Below the pieces are notes generated by a model that made no database searches, was not told where the DNA came from, and saw only the letters and a list, made by a program, of their open reading frames with translations. Below, one piece after another: positions 8,406 through 15,819 of a stretch of 30,798 nt of DNA (its first letter is position 1; each line of letters opens with the position of its first letter). The stretch comes from a virus. The position numbers were made by a program, and so were the translations under genes. The stretch lies in the IMG/VR virus record IMGVR_UViG_3300046007_001868, positions 1 to 30,798 of that record; one strand, 5' to 3'.

Positions 8406-10823
8406 ATGGCAGAGAATACAACCACATATACGGCGGTAATTGATACTCAGGTTAACGGAGGTGAGGAAGTAAAAGGACTAGGAGATGAGGCGCAAGAGAC
8501 CGGTGGTAAATTTAAAGCACTTCGTTCTCAAATCAGAGAAACCAACGTTGCTTTACAAAAGTTAGCCGATGAGGGTAAGCAAGGAACTGCAGAATTTGAA
8601 ACTCTAAGAGCAAAGTTAGATGAATTAAACGATGCGCAAGAGAAAGTAAATTTCCAAGCAGGTCAGTTTGATGACCAATTAGCAGCTTTGCCTGGCCCAT
8701 TAGGACAGTTAGGTGGTGGTATCCAAAGTTTTAATGCCGGATTAAATAAATTCTCTACTGGATTTAAAGTAGCATTAGGTGCTATAGGATTAATCATTGG
8801 TGCTATCGCAGCATTTAGAGAATCATTAAGTAGAACTGAAGAAGGACAAGCTAAGTTAAATAAGATAACCGAAGCATTCGAAAAAATAATGAACGGACTA
8901 TTCGCAGTAATAGAACCCGTTGCTATGATGTTTGCTGATTTAGTTGTTGCTTTATTAGAGAATGATAAGGTAATGAAAGTTCTTTCTACAACAATGGGAG
9001 TTCTATCAGGCACATTTAGTGCTGTATTAGGTGTTGGTAAGGAGTTAGCAGGATTTGTGATAAATAACCTTGTAAACGCATTTAAAACGCTTGTAGGGGT
9101 TGCCGGTGGGGCTGGTAAGGTTCTTAAAGGAGTGTTCACATTTGATTTAGAACTTATCAAAGAAGGTGTATCGCAAGTTGGTGAGACTGTAAAAACAGGT
9201 GTAACTTCATTTGTAGATAATGTTAAGAATACTGCAAAAGGAATTGGAACTGCCGTAGTTAATGGAGTTAAAACAGGATTTGAAGCAGGTTCTAAATCAT
9301 TTACTGAAGGAAGTAAAAGATTAACCGAAGCTGAAAAGAAAGCAGCTGAAGAAGCTAAAAAGAAAAGAGAAGAGAATGCAGCTAAACGAAAAGAAGAAGA
9401 TAAGAAACTTGCTGAACAAAGAAAGAAAGATATTGAAGCAGCTGGAAAGATTGAAACCGAAGCTTATCTATCTACATTAGAAGCAAGAGATAAAGAGATA
9501 TTCAAAAGAGGAGAGAAGTTAAATACTGATTTAGAAGTATTAGAAAAAGGTAGACAAGCTAAGATTGCTGAAGCAAGAAAGAATGGTAATTTAGATTTAG
9601 CTAAAATAGATGATGATTTTAATAGAAGTAGATTAGCAGTTCAGAACGCATACAATTTAGATGTAACGGCAATCAATACTAAGTTTGATGAGGAAGAGAA
9701 AAAGAAGGAAGAAGAAAAGAAACAAAAAGCATTAGAAACTGCTAAGTTACTTTATGATGAAGCAGTATTAGCAAATGAGAATCGTTCTCAATTAATAGAG
9801 CAAAGATACAATAGAGAAATTGCTTTAGTAAATGAGAAGGAAAAGATGATGTTATCTGCTGAAGGCCTTTCCGAAGAACAAAGAAGGATAATCAGAGAAA
9901 CTGCAGCTAACGAAAGATTAAATGCACAAACTGCAAGATACGATGAGTTGATTGCAGTAGTGGATGAGAAAGAGAAAATAGCACTTTCTAATACGGAACT
10001 AACTGAAGCTCAACGAACTAAGATTGTTTTAGATGCAACTAAAGAAAGACAATCAATAGAACAAACTCGTAGAGATGATGAGTTGTTAGGTATTGATAAT
10101 GAATTAGCTAACTTAGCAACTACGTTTGATAGAAGAAGAGAATTAATCGCTCAGAAAGAAGCTGAGTTATTAGCACAAGAAGGTTTAACACAAAACCAAA
10201 GAACTCAAATTGCTCAAACTGCAGCTAACGAAAGACAAGCTATTGATATGGCTGAGTTAGAAGCTAAGGCTGATTTACAAAATGCTTATTTAGATTTGGC
10301 AAGTGGATTTGCTTCTTTCTTAAAAGATATTGCAGGTAAGAATAAGAAGGTTGCTATAGCAGGTGTGATTGTAGAACAGGCAGCAGCGATTGGTAAGATT
10401 GTGGTTAATACAGGTATTGCAAATGCGAAAGCCCTTGCAGCATCTCCGATAACATTCGGACAACCCTGGATTGCCATAAATACGATTAGTGCAGGTTTAA
10501 GTATAGCAGCATCAGTTGCGGCTGGAATAAAAGCAATTCAACAAATTAACGCATCAGATAGTGGTAGTCCTGCTACCGCAACTTCAGCTCCGAGAGCTGC
10601 AAGTGGAGCAGCACCTAAACCACCAACTGCAGGAGGAGGTCCTACTACAATTCCACAAATAGTTGGAACTGCAGGTCAGGCAACACCAGGTCAGCAGATT
10701 GCGCAAACCTTAGCAGCTAGAACTGATAAACCTATAAAAGCATACGTTGTAAGTGGTGATGTAACCTCTCAGCAAGCATTAGATAGAAGAACAACAAGAG
10801 CAGCTACCTTTAGTGGTGGATAA
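8406..10823 (+). CDS. Tape measure protein
   Basis: The 805-residue product has the usual tape measure layout. An N-terminal charged region is followed by small-residue hydrophobic helices (VALGAIGLIIGAIAAF at about 123-138, then others to about 235) and a long Lys/Glu/Ala coiled coil (about 300-640). A second hydrophobic section (AIAGVIVEQAAAIGKIVV) comes next, and then a Ser/Pro/Gly-rich tail. The protein sets tail length by spanning the tube lumen and is ejected ahead of the DNA. Using the usual 0.15 nm per residue, it predicts a tail of roughly 120 nm, consistent with a siphovirus. The coiled coil contains three related repeats (residues 479 to about 617). No muramidase or peptidase domain was seen. 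Confidence 0.9.
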   Translation: MAENTTTYTAVIDTQVNGGEEVKGLGDEAQETGGKFKALRSQIRETNVALQKLADEGKQGTAEFETLRAKLDELNDAQEKVNFQAGQFDDQLAALPGPLGQLGGGIQSFNAGLNKFSTGFKVALGAIGLIIGAIAAFRESLSRTEEGQAKLNKITEAFEKIMNGLFAVIEPVAMMFADLVVALLENDKVMKVLSTTMGVLSGTFSAVLGVGKELAGFVINNLVNAFKTLVGVAGGAGKVLKGVFTFDLELIKEGVSQVGETVKTGVTSFVDNVKNTAKGIGTAVVNGVKTGFEAGSKSFTEGSKRLTEAEKKAAEEAKKKREENAAKRKEEDKKLAEQRKKDIEAAGKIETEAYLSTLEARDKEIFKRGEKLNTDLEVLEKGRQAKIAEARKNGNLDLAKIDDDFNRSRLAVQNAYNLDVTAINTKFDEEEKKKEEEKKQKALETAKLLYDEAVLANENRSQLIEQRYNREIALVNEKEKMMLSAEGLSEEQRRIIRETAANERLNAQTARYDELIAVVDEKEKIALSNTELTEAQRTKIVLDATKERQSIEQTRRDDELLGIDNELANLATTFDRRRELIAQKEAELLAQEGLTQNQRTQIAQTAANERQAIDMAELEAKADLQNAYLDLASGFASFLKDIAGKNKKVAIAGVIVEQAAAIGKIVVNTGIANAKALAASPITFGQPWIAINTISAGLSIAASVAAGIKAIQQINASDSGSPATATSAPRAASGAAPKPPTAGGGPTTIPQIVGTAGQATPGQQIAQTLAARTDKPIKAYVVSGDVTSQQALDRRTTRAATFSGG
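9840..10256 (+). repeat. Three diverged repeats in the tape measure coiled coil
   Basis: A unit of about 33 residues occurs three times, starting at residues 479, 523 and 585. The shared core reads as EGLSEEQRRII, ELTEAQRTKIV and EGLTQNQRTQI, each followed by an A/T-A-x-E/K-R stretch (TAANER, DATKER, TAANER). Unit spacings are 44 and 62 residues. Stepwise duplication or loss of such units is a plausible way to change tail length. Confidence 0.7.
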
Positions 10824-10833
10824 TTTTAAAAGT

Positions 10834-10847
10834 AATTGTTAAATTAA
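10834..10847 (+). promoter_or_regulatory. ATTGTTAAATT motif before the protease fusion gene
   Basis: AATTGTTAAATTAA ends one base before the ATG at 10849, in the 25-bp gap after the tape measure gene. The core 11-mer is shared with three other intergenic sites in the late region. So close to the start codon it might act as a translation leader element rather than a promoter. Confidence 0.35.
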
Positions 10848-10848
10848 T

Positions 10849-12633
10849 ATGATAAACAAAGAAGAGATATACGAATTAGTAATAGAAGATGAAAATATAG
10901 ATGGTATTTTTGCTATTAGTTTAGTGCAAGACCCTGCTATTGAAGCTGATTTTGTTTACTTTGATAAGGAGAAAGTTCTATTTTCTTCAGTAGATGATGA
11001 GCAGAGATTGGTAATGGGTGCTATCCTTATCCCAAATAAAAAGATTCTCCGAATAGATGGTGAGGGTAAACCATACCATGTTTTCTTCAAACCTGAAACT
11101 ATTAAGAAATTATCGGAAATGTATTTAAAAAACAAATACACCGATAAAGCTACTTTAGAACATAACGAAAAGATTAATGGTGTAACCTTAGTTGAAAGTT
11201 GGATTAAAGAATCAGCAAGTAAGGATAAATCAGCTTTGTATAACTTAAACGCACCTGTTGGTAGTTGGTTAGGAACATTCAAAATTGATAATGATGATAT
11301 TTGGAACAACTATGTAAAGACTGGTGATGTAAAAGGATTTAGTATAGAAGGTTTATTTGGACATTCGCTTGTATCTGCTAATGAATCATTTAATTTCCAA
11401 AAGGATATAGATTTATTTAGTGATGTAGAAGCAGAAATCCTTTTAGAAAAGATTAAACAAATGTTCGAATCTTATGCAGATTATGGAGATGATATCCGTA
11501 ACAATGCTAAAAGAGGTATCGAACTAAATGATAAGGTTGGTAATAAATGTGCTACACAAACAGGTAAAGTTCGTGCTCAGCAGCTAGCAAATGGTGAAGC
11601 TATATCAGTTGAAACTATAAAGAGAATGTATTCATTCTTAAGTAGAGCTGAAACTTATTATGATGAGAGTGATACTGAAGCATGTGGAACTATATCTTAC
11701 TTACTATGGGGTGGTAAATCAGCACTTAGTTGGAGTAGAAATAAACTAAAAGAATTAGGTTTATTAGAAGAAGCTGCAGAAGTAGGTCCTAGAGGTGGTA
11801 TAAAAGAATCTCCAAAAGCACCTAAGAGTGATACAAAGAATCCTGACCCAAAAGGTGAAGGTTCTGCTAAAGGAGATGCAAGTGGAAAGAGAGGAGCTAA
11901 AGTAACTGCAGAGCAAGAGAAAACATTAGAGGGTAAAGTAAAAGAGTTTAACGAAAAGGATAGTAATACTAAGTATGGTAATGCAACATTAGGAGCATTA
12001 AAATCAGTATTCCAAAGAGGATTGGGTGCATATAATACATCACGTTCACCGGTGGTTAAATCAGCAGAACAATGGGCATACGCTAGAGTAAATGCTTTCT
12101 TATACCTATTAAAGAATGGTAGACCTGAGAATGCAAAATACACAACTGATTATGATTTGTTACCAAAGGGACATCCTAAAGCAGATACTAAGATGGAAGC
12201 ACAACCATCAGTAACTTCAACATATCCTGGCGAAGCAGCAAGTGGTAGTATAGCACCTGCAACATTTCAGGAAGTATGTCCTCCAGCTACACAAAATGTA
12301 GCAATAAATTTATATAATAGAAGTATAGCAATTAAGCAAGCAAACTACGGACCTCTTAATCCTAATGAACCAAACGAAGAATATTGGGAAGCAAAAGCAG
12401 GAGAGTTTGGTGGAAGTGTTGAAGAAGCTAAAACCGCATTATGTGGTAATTGTGCATTCTTTGATGTAAGAAAACAAACACTTGATTGTATTGCTGAAGG
12501 TATCGGATATGAAGATGATCCCGAAAAAGTAATAGAAGCAGGTGAGTTAGGATATTGTGAAGCATTTGATTTTAAATGTGCAGCTAAAAGAACATGCTCT
12601 GCATGGGTAGTAGGTGGACCTATAAAAGATTAA
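10849..12633 (+). CDS. Mosaic protein: XkdF-like prohead protease with DUF and cysteine-rich domains
   Basis: This 594-residue protein combines several modules. Residues 1-200 resemble the XkdF-like phage serine protease family; H105 (LEHNEK) and S165 (KGFSIEG) are the likely catalytic pair, and LVESWIKES lies between them. Residues about 218-305 carry a separate phage module with GKVRAQQLANGEAIS, TIKRMYSFLSRAE and LLWGGKSALSW. A Lys/Gly/Pro-rich linker follows, then a DUF5824-like block around FQRGLGAYNTSRSP. The C-terminal 100 residues hold six cysteines (CGNC, DCI, GYC, FKC, RTC) and the ending WVVGGPIKD, as in cysteine-rich, possibly metal- or FeS-binding phage modules. The protease would cleave scaffold and capsid during head maturation. 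It is placed after the tape measure gene, not beside the scaffold. Residues 451-462 nearly repeat the capsid N-terminus. Confidence 0.75.
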   Translation: MINKEEIYELVIEDENIDGIFAISLVQDPAIEADFVYFDKEKVLFSSVDDEQRLVMGAILIPNKKILRIDGEGKPYHVFFKPETIKKLSEMYLKNKYTDKATLEHNEKINGVTLVESWIKESASKDKSALYNLNAPVGSWLGTFKIDNDDIWNNYVKTGDVKGFSIEGLFGHSLVSANESFNFQKDIDLFSDVEAEILLEKIKQMFESYADYGDDIRNNAKRGIELNDKVGNKCATQTGKVRAQQLANGEAISVETIKRMYSFLSRAETYYDESDTEACGTISYLLWGGKSALSWSRNKLKELGLLEEAAEVGPRGGIKESPKAPKSDTKNPDPKGEGSAKGDASGKRGAKVTAEQEKTLEGKVKEFNEKDSNTKYGNATLGALKSVFQRGLGAYNTSRSPVVKSAEQWAYARVNAFLYLLKNGRPENAKYTTDYDLLPKGHPKADTKMEAQPSVTSTYPGEAASGSIAPATFQEVCPPATQNVAINLYNRSIAIKQANYGPLNPNEPNEEYWEAKAGEFGGSVEEAKTALCGNCAFFDVRKQTLDCIAEGIGYEDDPEKVIEAGELGYCEAFDFKCAAKRTCSAWVVGGPIKD

Positions 12634-12665
12634 ATGTTCCCAATGAAAACCCTTAAAAATGACCA

Positions 12666-12980
12666 ATGAAAAATTCATTCTTTAAACATTTACACGAATT
12701 TGCCGAAAGAACGGAAATCTCTCAATCACAAATGAGAGCAATGACACTTACAGGTGTTCCGTTTCGTATATACGCATCTAAGTTAGATGGTAGCAATATT
12801 GTAAGAGATATGTATTCCGTTGATGGACCAGGTGGTAGAGCAATGGGTGGAACTATCTATTGGAGAGCACCATACAACTATATGATTTACTTTTCAGAAA
12901 CCGATGGTGATTTTAGAACTATCGTATTAAGAAATGTAACAAAGATAGTGCAGAATGGTAGAAGTTACTTAGTTAACTAA
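12666..12980 (+). CDS. Hypothetical protein (104 aa)
   Basis: A 104-residue protein with a short helical start and a beta-rich remainder (VPFRIYASKLDGSNIVRDMY, then GGTIYWRAPYNYMIYF). No family is recognised. Its ATG overlaps the TGA of an 11-codon frame (12634-12669) that starts directly after the protease stop codon, which might couple its translation. Its stop overlaps the stop of the reverse-strand sigma gene, so it ends the rightward late operon of head and tail genes. Confidence 0.7.
   Translation: MKNSFFKHLHEFAERTEISQSQMRAMTLTGVPFRIYASKLDGSNIVRDMYSVDGPGGRAMGGTIYWRAPYNYMIYFSETDGDFRTIVLRNVTKIVQNGRSYLVN
12969..12980. other. Palindrome at convergent gene ends
   Basis: TTAGTTAACTAA is a perfect 12-bp palindrome that contains the TAA stop of the rightward gene (12978-12980) and the TAG stop of the leftward sigma gene (complement of 12977-12979). 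The genes overlap tail to tail with no bidirectional terminator hairpin, so the transcripts must run into each other. Confidence 0.6.
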
Positions 12981-13798
12981 TAGATTCCTTTATTCTGCTT
13001 ATATCTATAATAGTCTCTTTTATATTTAGGTAATCCCCCACCATGTAATTCTTTAATTCCAGGAACTCTACTAAGATTTTCAGACATCGGTCTAGGTGTG
13101 ATTGGTATTGGATTTACAATACCCTCATCCCATTCTTTAATAAAGTGTAGGTATTGTTCGTAAATGAAAGCCCTTGCATAACGGGTCATTGTATCCTTTG
13201 ATTCAGGGTATTTTTCTTTAAACTTCTCAGCAACTCTTAACTTTAGATAATCGGTTACTTCATCAAAGTTATCCATAAAATCTAATACCCAAAACATGTG
13301 CACTTTTATTTTCCTTGGATAGTATATGTTAGGTAAGTGCATTAGAAACCATTCTCTGAAAGCATAGTATCTTTCAATAAACATATTGGAATACTCATCC
13401 TGCGCAATCGTTTCATCTATACCATCTACACCTTCTAATGGTTCAAATCCTCTATTAGATTTAGCTTTAGCATATCCCTTCATATTAAGTTGCATAAAGA
13501 AGAACTTAGCTGATACTGAAAAGTATGAGTATGCTTTACCTGAAGCGGGATTAAACTTAAATATTGCGGATGTCATTAAGTGTGCAAGGCAATCATTAAT
13601 TCTATCTTCTAAACACTCTTCTACATAAGAGTGGTCTATTTTATTAGCATAAATCTCACATATCTTTTTTATAGGAATATATAAGTGGTTATTAAAGATA
13701 CGATTTCGTTCTCTATCCCCTTCAGCATTTTGATAATCAACTACTGCTTTATCCGTTTCTTCGGTAAAATAATTACTACTCTTTTTTGGTCTCCCCAT
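12977..13798 (-). CDS. Late-transcription sigma factor (T4 gp55-like)
   Basis: This is the only convincing gene on the reverse strand. The 273-residue product starts MGRPKKSSNYFTEETDKAV. The region from residue 28 to 110 resembles sigma region 2 of gp55-like phage late sigma factors, with FNPASGKAYSYFSVSAKFF (82-100) as the strongest match. The C-terminal third (about 170-273) is charged and could hold the parts that replace domain 4. Such factors bind host core RNA polymerase and direct it to phage late promoters. A host-type promoter lies at 13865-13896, so it can be made before late transcription starts. The gene is oriented against both neighbouring blocks and sits where the late and early halves meet. 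I do not see co-activator (gp33) or clamp (gp45) genes. Confidence 0.8.
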   Translation of the reverse strand: MGRPKKSSNYFTEETDKAVVDYQNAEGDRERNRIFNNHLYIPIKKICEIYANKIDHSYVEECLEDRINDCLAHLMTSAIFKFNPASGKAYSYFSVSAKFFFMQLNMKGYAKAKSNRGFEPLEGVDGIDETIAQDEYSNMFIERYYAFREWFLMHLPNIYYPRKIKVHMFWVLDFMDNFDEVTDYLKLRVAEKFKEKYPESKDTMTRYARAFIYEQYLHFIKEWDEGIVNPIPITPRPMSENLSRVPGIKELHGGGLPKYKRDYYRYKQNKGIY

Positions 13799-13864
13799 AA
13801 CTTTTTAATCTATATAGTTTAACAATCGTATAAACTTTTTTACCCTATCGTTGTTATAATTATG

Positions 13865-13896
13865 TAAAGATACGAAATAATTTTCAATTAAACAAA
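13865..13896 (-). promoter_or_regulatory. Bacteroidetes-type promoter for the late sigma gene
   Basis: Read on the reverse strand: TTTG (complement of 13893-13896), exactly 20 bp, then TATCTTTA (complement of 13865-13872). The Bacteroidetes primary sigma consensus is TTTG, 19-21 bp, TAnnTTTG, so only the last base differs. It lies about 67 bp upstream of the sigma ATG and shares the string TTTCGTATCTTT with the promoter at 17476-17507. Confidence 0.7.
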
Positions 13897-13901
13897 TTAA
13901 T

Positions 13902-14213
13902 ATGCCTGTAGATAAACCAAAAGCCGGAGAAAGTAAAGAACAATATTTAGAATATTGCATACCAGCAGAAATAAAAGCTGGATATGAAGTAGAACAAGCA
14001 GCAGCTATATGTATTTCTACATACGATAAGGATAAGATGAGTAGGATAAAAGATACTACATCTAAGGTAATGGCTAGAGTTGCATATGATACTAAGTTTG
14101 AAGGTATTAATCTTAAAGAAGAAGGTGACCCCTGCTGGTCTGGTTATGAACAATATGGCACTAAAATAGTTGATGGCCGTGAAGTTCCCAATTGCATACC
14201 AATTAAAGACTAA
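13902..14213 (+). CDS. Small cysteine-containing phage protein (CIPxE / PCWSGY modules)
   Basis: A 103-residue protein with two modules. The first, KPKAGESKEQYLEYCIPAEI with EQAAAICISTY, is a Cys-x(n)-Cys pattern common in phage proteins near head proteases. The second, GDPCWSGYEQYGTKIVDG followed by REVPNCIPI, is a motif I recall as an appended module on phage head-maturation proteases. So it looks like a free-standing relative of pieces fused to proteases elsewhere; the biochemical role of these pieces is not known to me. It starts opposite the sigma gene, with a 103-bp shared upstream region, and is followed by a gene 3 bases downstream. Confidence 0.72.
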   Translation: MPVDKPKAGESKEQYLEYCIPAEIKAGYEVEQAAAICISTYDKDKMSRIKDTTSKVMARVAYDTKFEGINLKEEGDPCWSGYEQYGTKIVDGREVPNCIPIKD

Positions 14214-14216
14214 TAT

Positions 14217-14489
14217 ATGAGCGATTTTGAGGTTGAAATTAAGAAAGAGTTCGATACCCTACTGAAGGGCGGGAAGACCGCTGTATGGGGATTTATTGAA
14301 GAATTAGAGGGGTATTTGAAAGAGGAGAAGAACCCAAATCTAATAGAACAAAAGTTGATAGGTATGGTTAAGGTTGTAAGACTGGAAAAGAAGTTTCAGT
14401 TCAACCAATTTAAGGAGTTTTACCCATACTTATTATCAGAAAGAAAGAATAAGAAAGAAGAAGAGGATGATTTTATCCTCCTTGATTAA
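14217..14489 (+). CDS. Hypothetical helical protein (90 aa)
   Basis: A 90-residue, strongly charged and probably all-helical protein, starting MSDFEVEIKKEFDTLLKGG and ending in the acidic run KKEEEDDFILLD. No membrane segment and no recognised family. It follows the previous gene by 3 bases and ends 60 bases before a strong terminator, so these two genes form a short operon. Confidence 0.65.
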   Translation: MSDFEVEIKKEFDTLLKGGKTAVWGFIEELEGYLKEEKNPNLIEQKLIGMVKVVRLEKKFQFNQFKEFYPYLLSERKNKKEEEDDFILLD

Positions 14490-14548
14490 AATATTGGTTA
14501 GTTGTAGAACTTTTTGCCATTCATATCCTTATCTTACTACACTACCAT

Positions 14549-14576
14549 ACCCCACCCTAAAAAGTGGGGTTTTTTT
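14549..14576 (+). terminator. Rho-independent terminator
   Basis: A 7-bp stem ACCCCAC / GTGGGGT around the loop CCTAAAAA, followed by a run of T to 14576. It separates the two-gene operon at 13902-14489 from the presumed early block. Confidence 0.9.
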
Positions 14577-14630
14577 ATGTCTATTGATTATCAACACGTT
14601 ATGAAAATGCTAAAAATAAATGTAAATATA

Positions 14631-14662
14631 TTTGGAAATATGGAAAAGTTTTCTGATCTTTA
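14631..14662 (+). promoter_or_regulatory. Probable host-type promoter of the early block
   Basis: TTTG (14631-14634), 20 bp, then GATCTTTA (14655-14662), which matches the TAnnTTTG box at six of eight positions counting the two free bases. It lies between a terminator and the first gene of the next block, 27 bp before its ATG. The spacing equals that of the two better promoters, at 13865 and 17476. Confidence 0.5.
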
Positions 14663-14688
14663 CTATATAAGAAAAAGAAATAACAATT

Positions 14689-14913
14689 ATGGCAAATTTA
14701 TCAAATGAGTTGGGTATCTCTAAAAACCGAAAAATCGAAATCCTATTAGAAATGGGGTATAAGTTACATCACTTTGATTACATATATCATCATCCAAATG
14801 TATCAGGAACTCATCATTGGATTAAAGAATGGGACTTAGAATCAATGTTCGGTTCAGATAGAATGTTTATTGATTTTGTAAACTATAAATTAACTAAAAC
14901 AAACAACAAATAA
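14689..14913 (+). CDS. Hypothetical early protein (74 aa)
   Basis: A 74-residue protein starting MANLSNELGISKNRKIEI. The N-terminal half could be a small helix-turn-helix (LSNELGISKNRKIEILLEMG), and the middle is rich in His, Tyr and Trp (YHHPNVSGTHHW). No family recognised. It is the first gene after the probable promoter and starts 11 bases before the AAA+ ATPase gene, so it may be an early regulator or host-takeover protein; this is inference from position. Confidence 0.65.
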   Translation: MANLSNELGISKNRKIEILLEMGYKLHHFDYIYHHPNVSGTHHWIKEWDLESMFGSDRMFIDFVNYKLTKTNNK

Positions 14914-14924
14914 AAATTAAGGTT

Positions 14925-15800
14925 ATGAAATTTTCAACAAAACAACAACAAGCATTAGAAGCTGGTAAAATTAGAAGAAAACAATTGATTAAAGCAGCTG
15001 AAAAATTCTCTCAGGCTGATATTAGTATGGATTATCCACACTCTTACATTTACTCTTTGGGTGGATTGGGTAAAACTTATAATGTTACAAAGGCTGTATC
15101 TGGTATGGGTGTTCCGTTTAAAATAGTTAGTGGTAAACAATCTGATTGGGGATTCGCTTTAGAATTAGCAATTATCTATCATTTCAAACCAAAAGGTGTT
15201 GTATTTAGAATTATCATTGATGATTGTGATAGTATATTAAAACCATCTATGATTAATACTACAAAAAATATGTTAGAAGGAACTAAAAAATTAGCATATA
15301 CTCAGCATATTCAGGAGCATTTATTAGATACTCCTCAAAAAAAGGAAGCCATTAATAAACTTCGTAAATCAGTTGGATTTGAAGTTCCATGTGATGAGTT
15401 TATTTTTATATTCACTTCAAACTATAAGTTACCTACTTCAAATGAAGCTTTAAAAGCTGAAGAGGATGGACCTTCTAATAAGAATCAAAGAATTATTGAC
15501 TTAAACGCCATTAGAACTCGTTGTAAAACTAAAGATATTATCTTTTCTGATAATACTGAACATTGGGGTTGGTTAGCAGATGCAATGTTAAATGATGGTT
15601 CTGTATCTCATTTGATTAATGAAAATGAAACAAAAGAATTATTAATTTGGATTTGGAATAATTGGTCGAGATTAAATGGTAGATGTTTAAGAACTATGAA
15701 TCAAATGGCTGAAATTATGAAAACTGAAGATGATTACTTAGATACTTGGGAATCGGATTACATTGACCATACTACTTCAGTTAATTATGCCGGGCTTTAA
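14925..15800 (+). CDS. AAA+ ATPase
   Basis: The 291-residue product shows an AAA+ core. The P-loop is SLGGLGKT (residues 44-51), with the first glycine of GxxxxGKT replaced by serine. Walker B is FRIIIDDCDS (94-103), with the DD pair at 99-100. Sensor 1 is FIFTSNYK (161-168), and NAIRTRC near 200 may hold the arginine finger. A C-terminal helical lid contains NGRCLRTMNQM. Phages of many groups carry such single-domain ATPases near replication genes, resembling clamp-loader or helicase-loader subunits. It probably remodels a DNA replication or recombination complex; the exact partner is unknown. The leader AAGGTT before the ATG is close to a Shine-Dalgarno sequence, unusual in this genome. Confidence 0.8.
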   Translation: MKFSTKQQQALEAGKIRRKQLIKAAEKFSQADISMDYPHSYIYSLGGLGKTYNVTKAVSGMGVPFKIVSGKQSDWGFALELAIIYHFKPKGVVFRIIIDDCDSILKPSMINTTKNMLEGTKKLAYTQHIQEHLLDTPQKKEAINKLRKSVGFEVPCDEFIFIFTSNYKLPTSNEALKAEEDGPSNKNQRIIDLNAIRTRCKTKDIIFSDNTEHWGWLADAMLNDGSVSHLINENETKELLIWIWNNWSRLNGRCLRTMNQMAEIMKTEDDYLDTWESDYIDHTTSVNYAGL

Positions 15801-15819
15801 TTAATTAAATTAATAAATT

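Noticed and set aside
11697-12143. A 148-codon reverse-strand frame
   Set aside because: It lies wholly within the well-supported protease fusion gene, has no leader of its own and no recognisable domain. Other reverse frames within tail genes (6862-7209, 8663-9160, 10956-11309, 20531-20881) were treated alike.
14514-14708. A 64-codon rightward frame with a shorter start at 14577
   Set aside because: It spans the terminator at 14549-14576 and the probable promoter at 14631-14662, overlaps the next gene start, and shows no domain.
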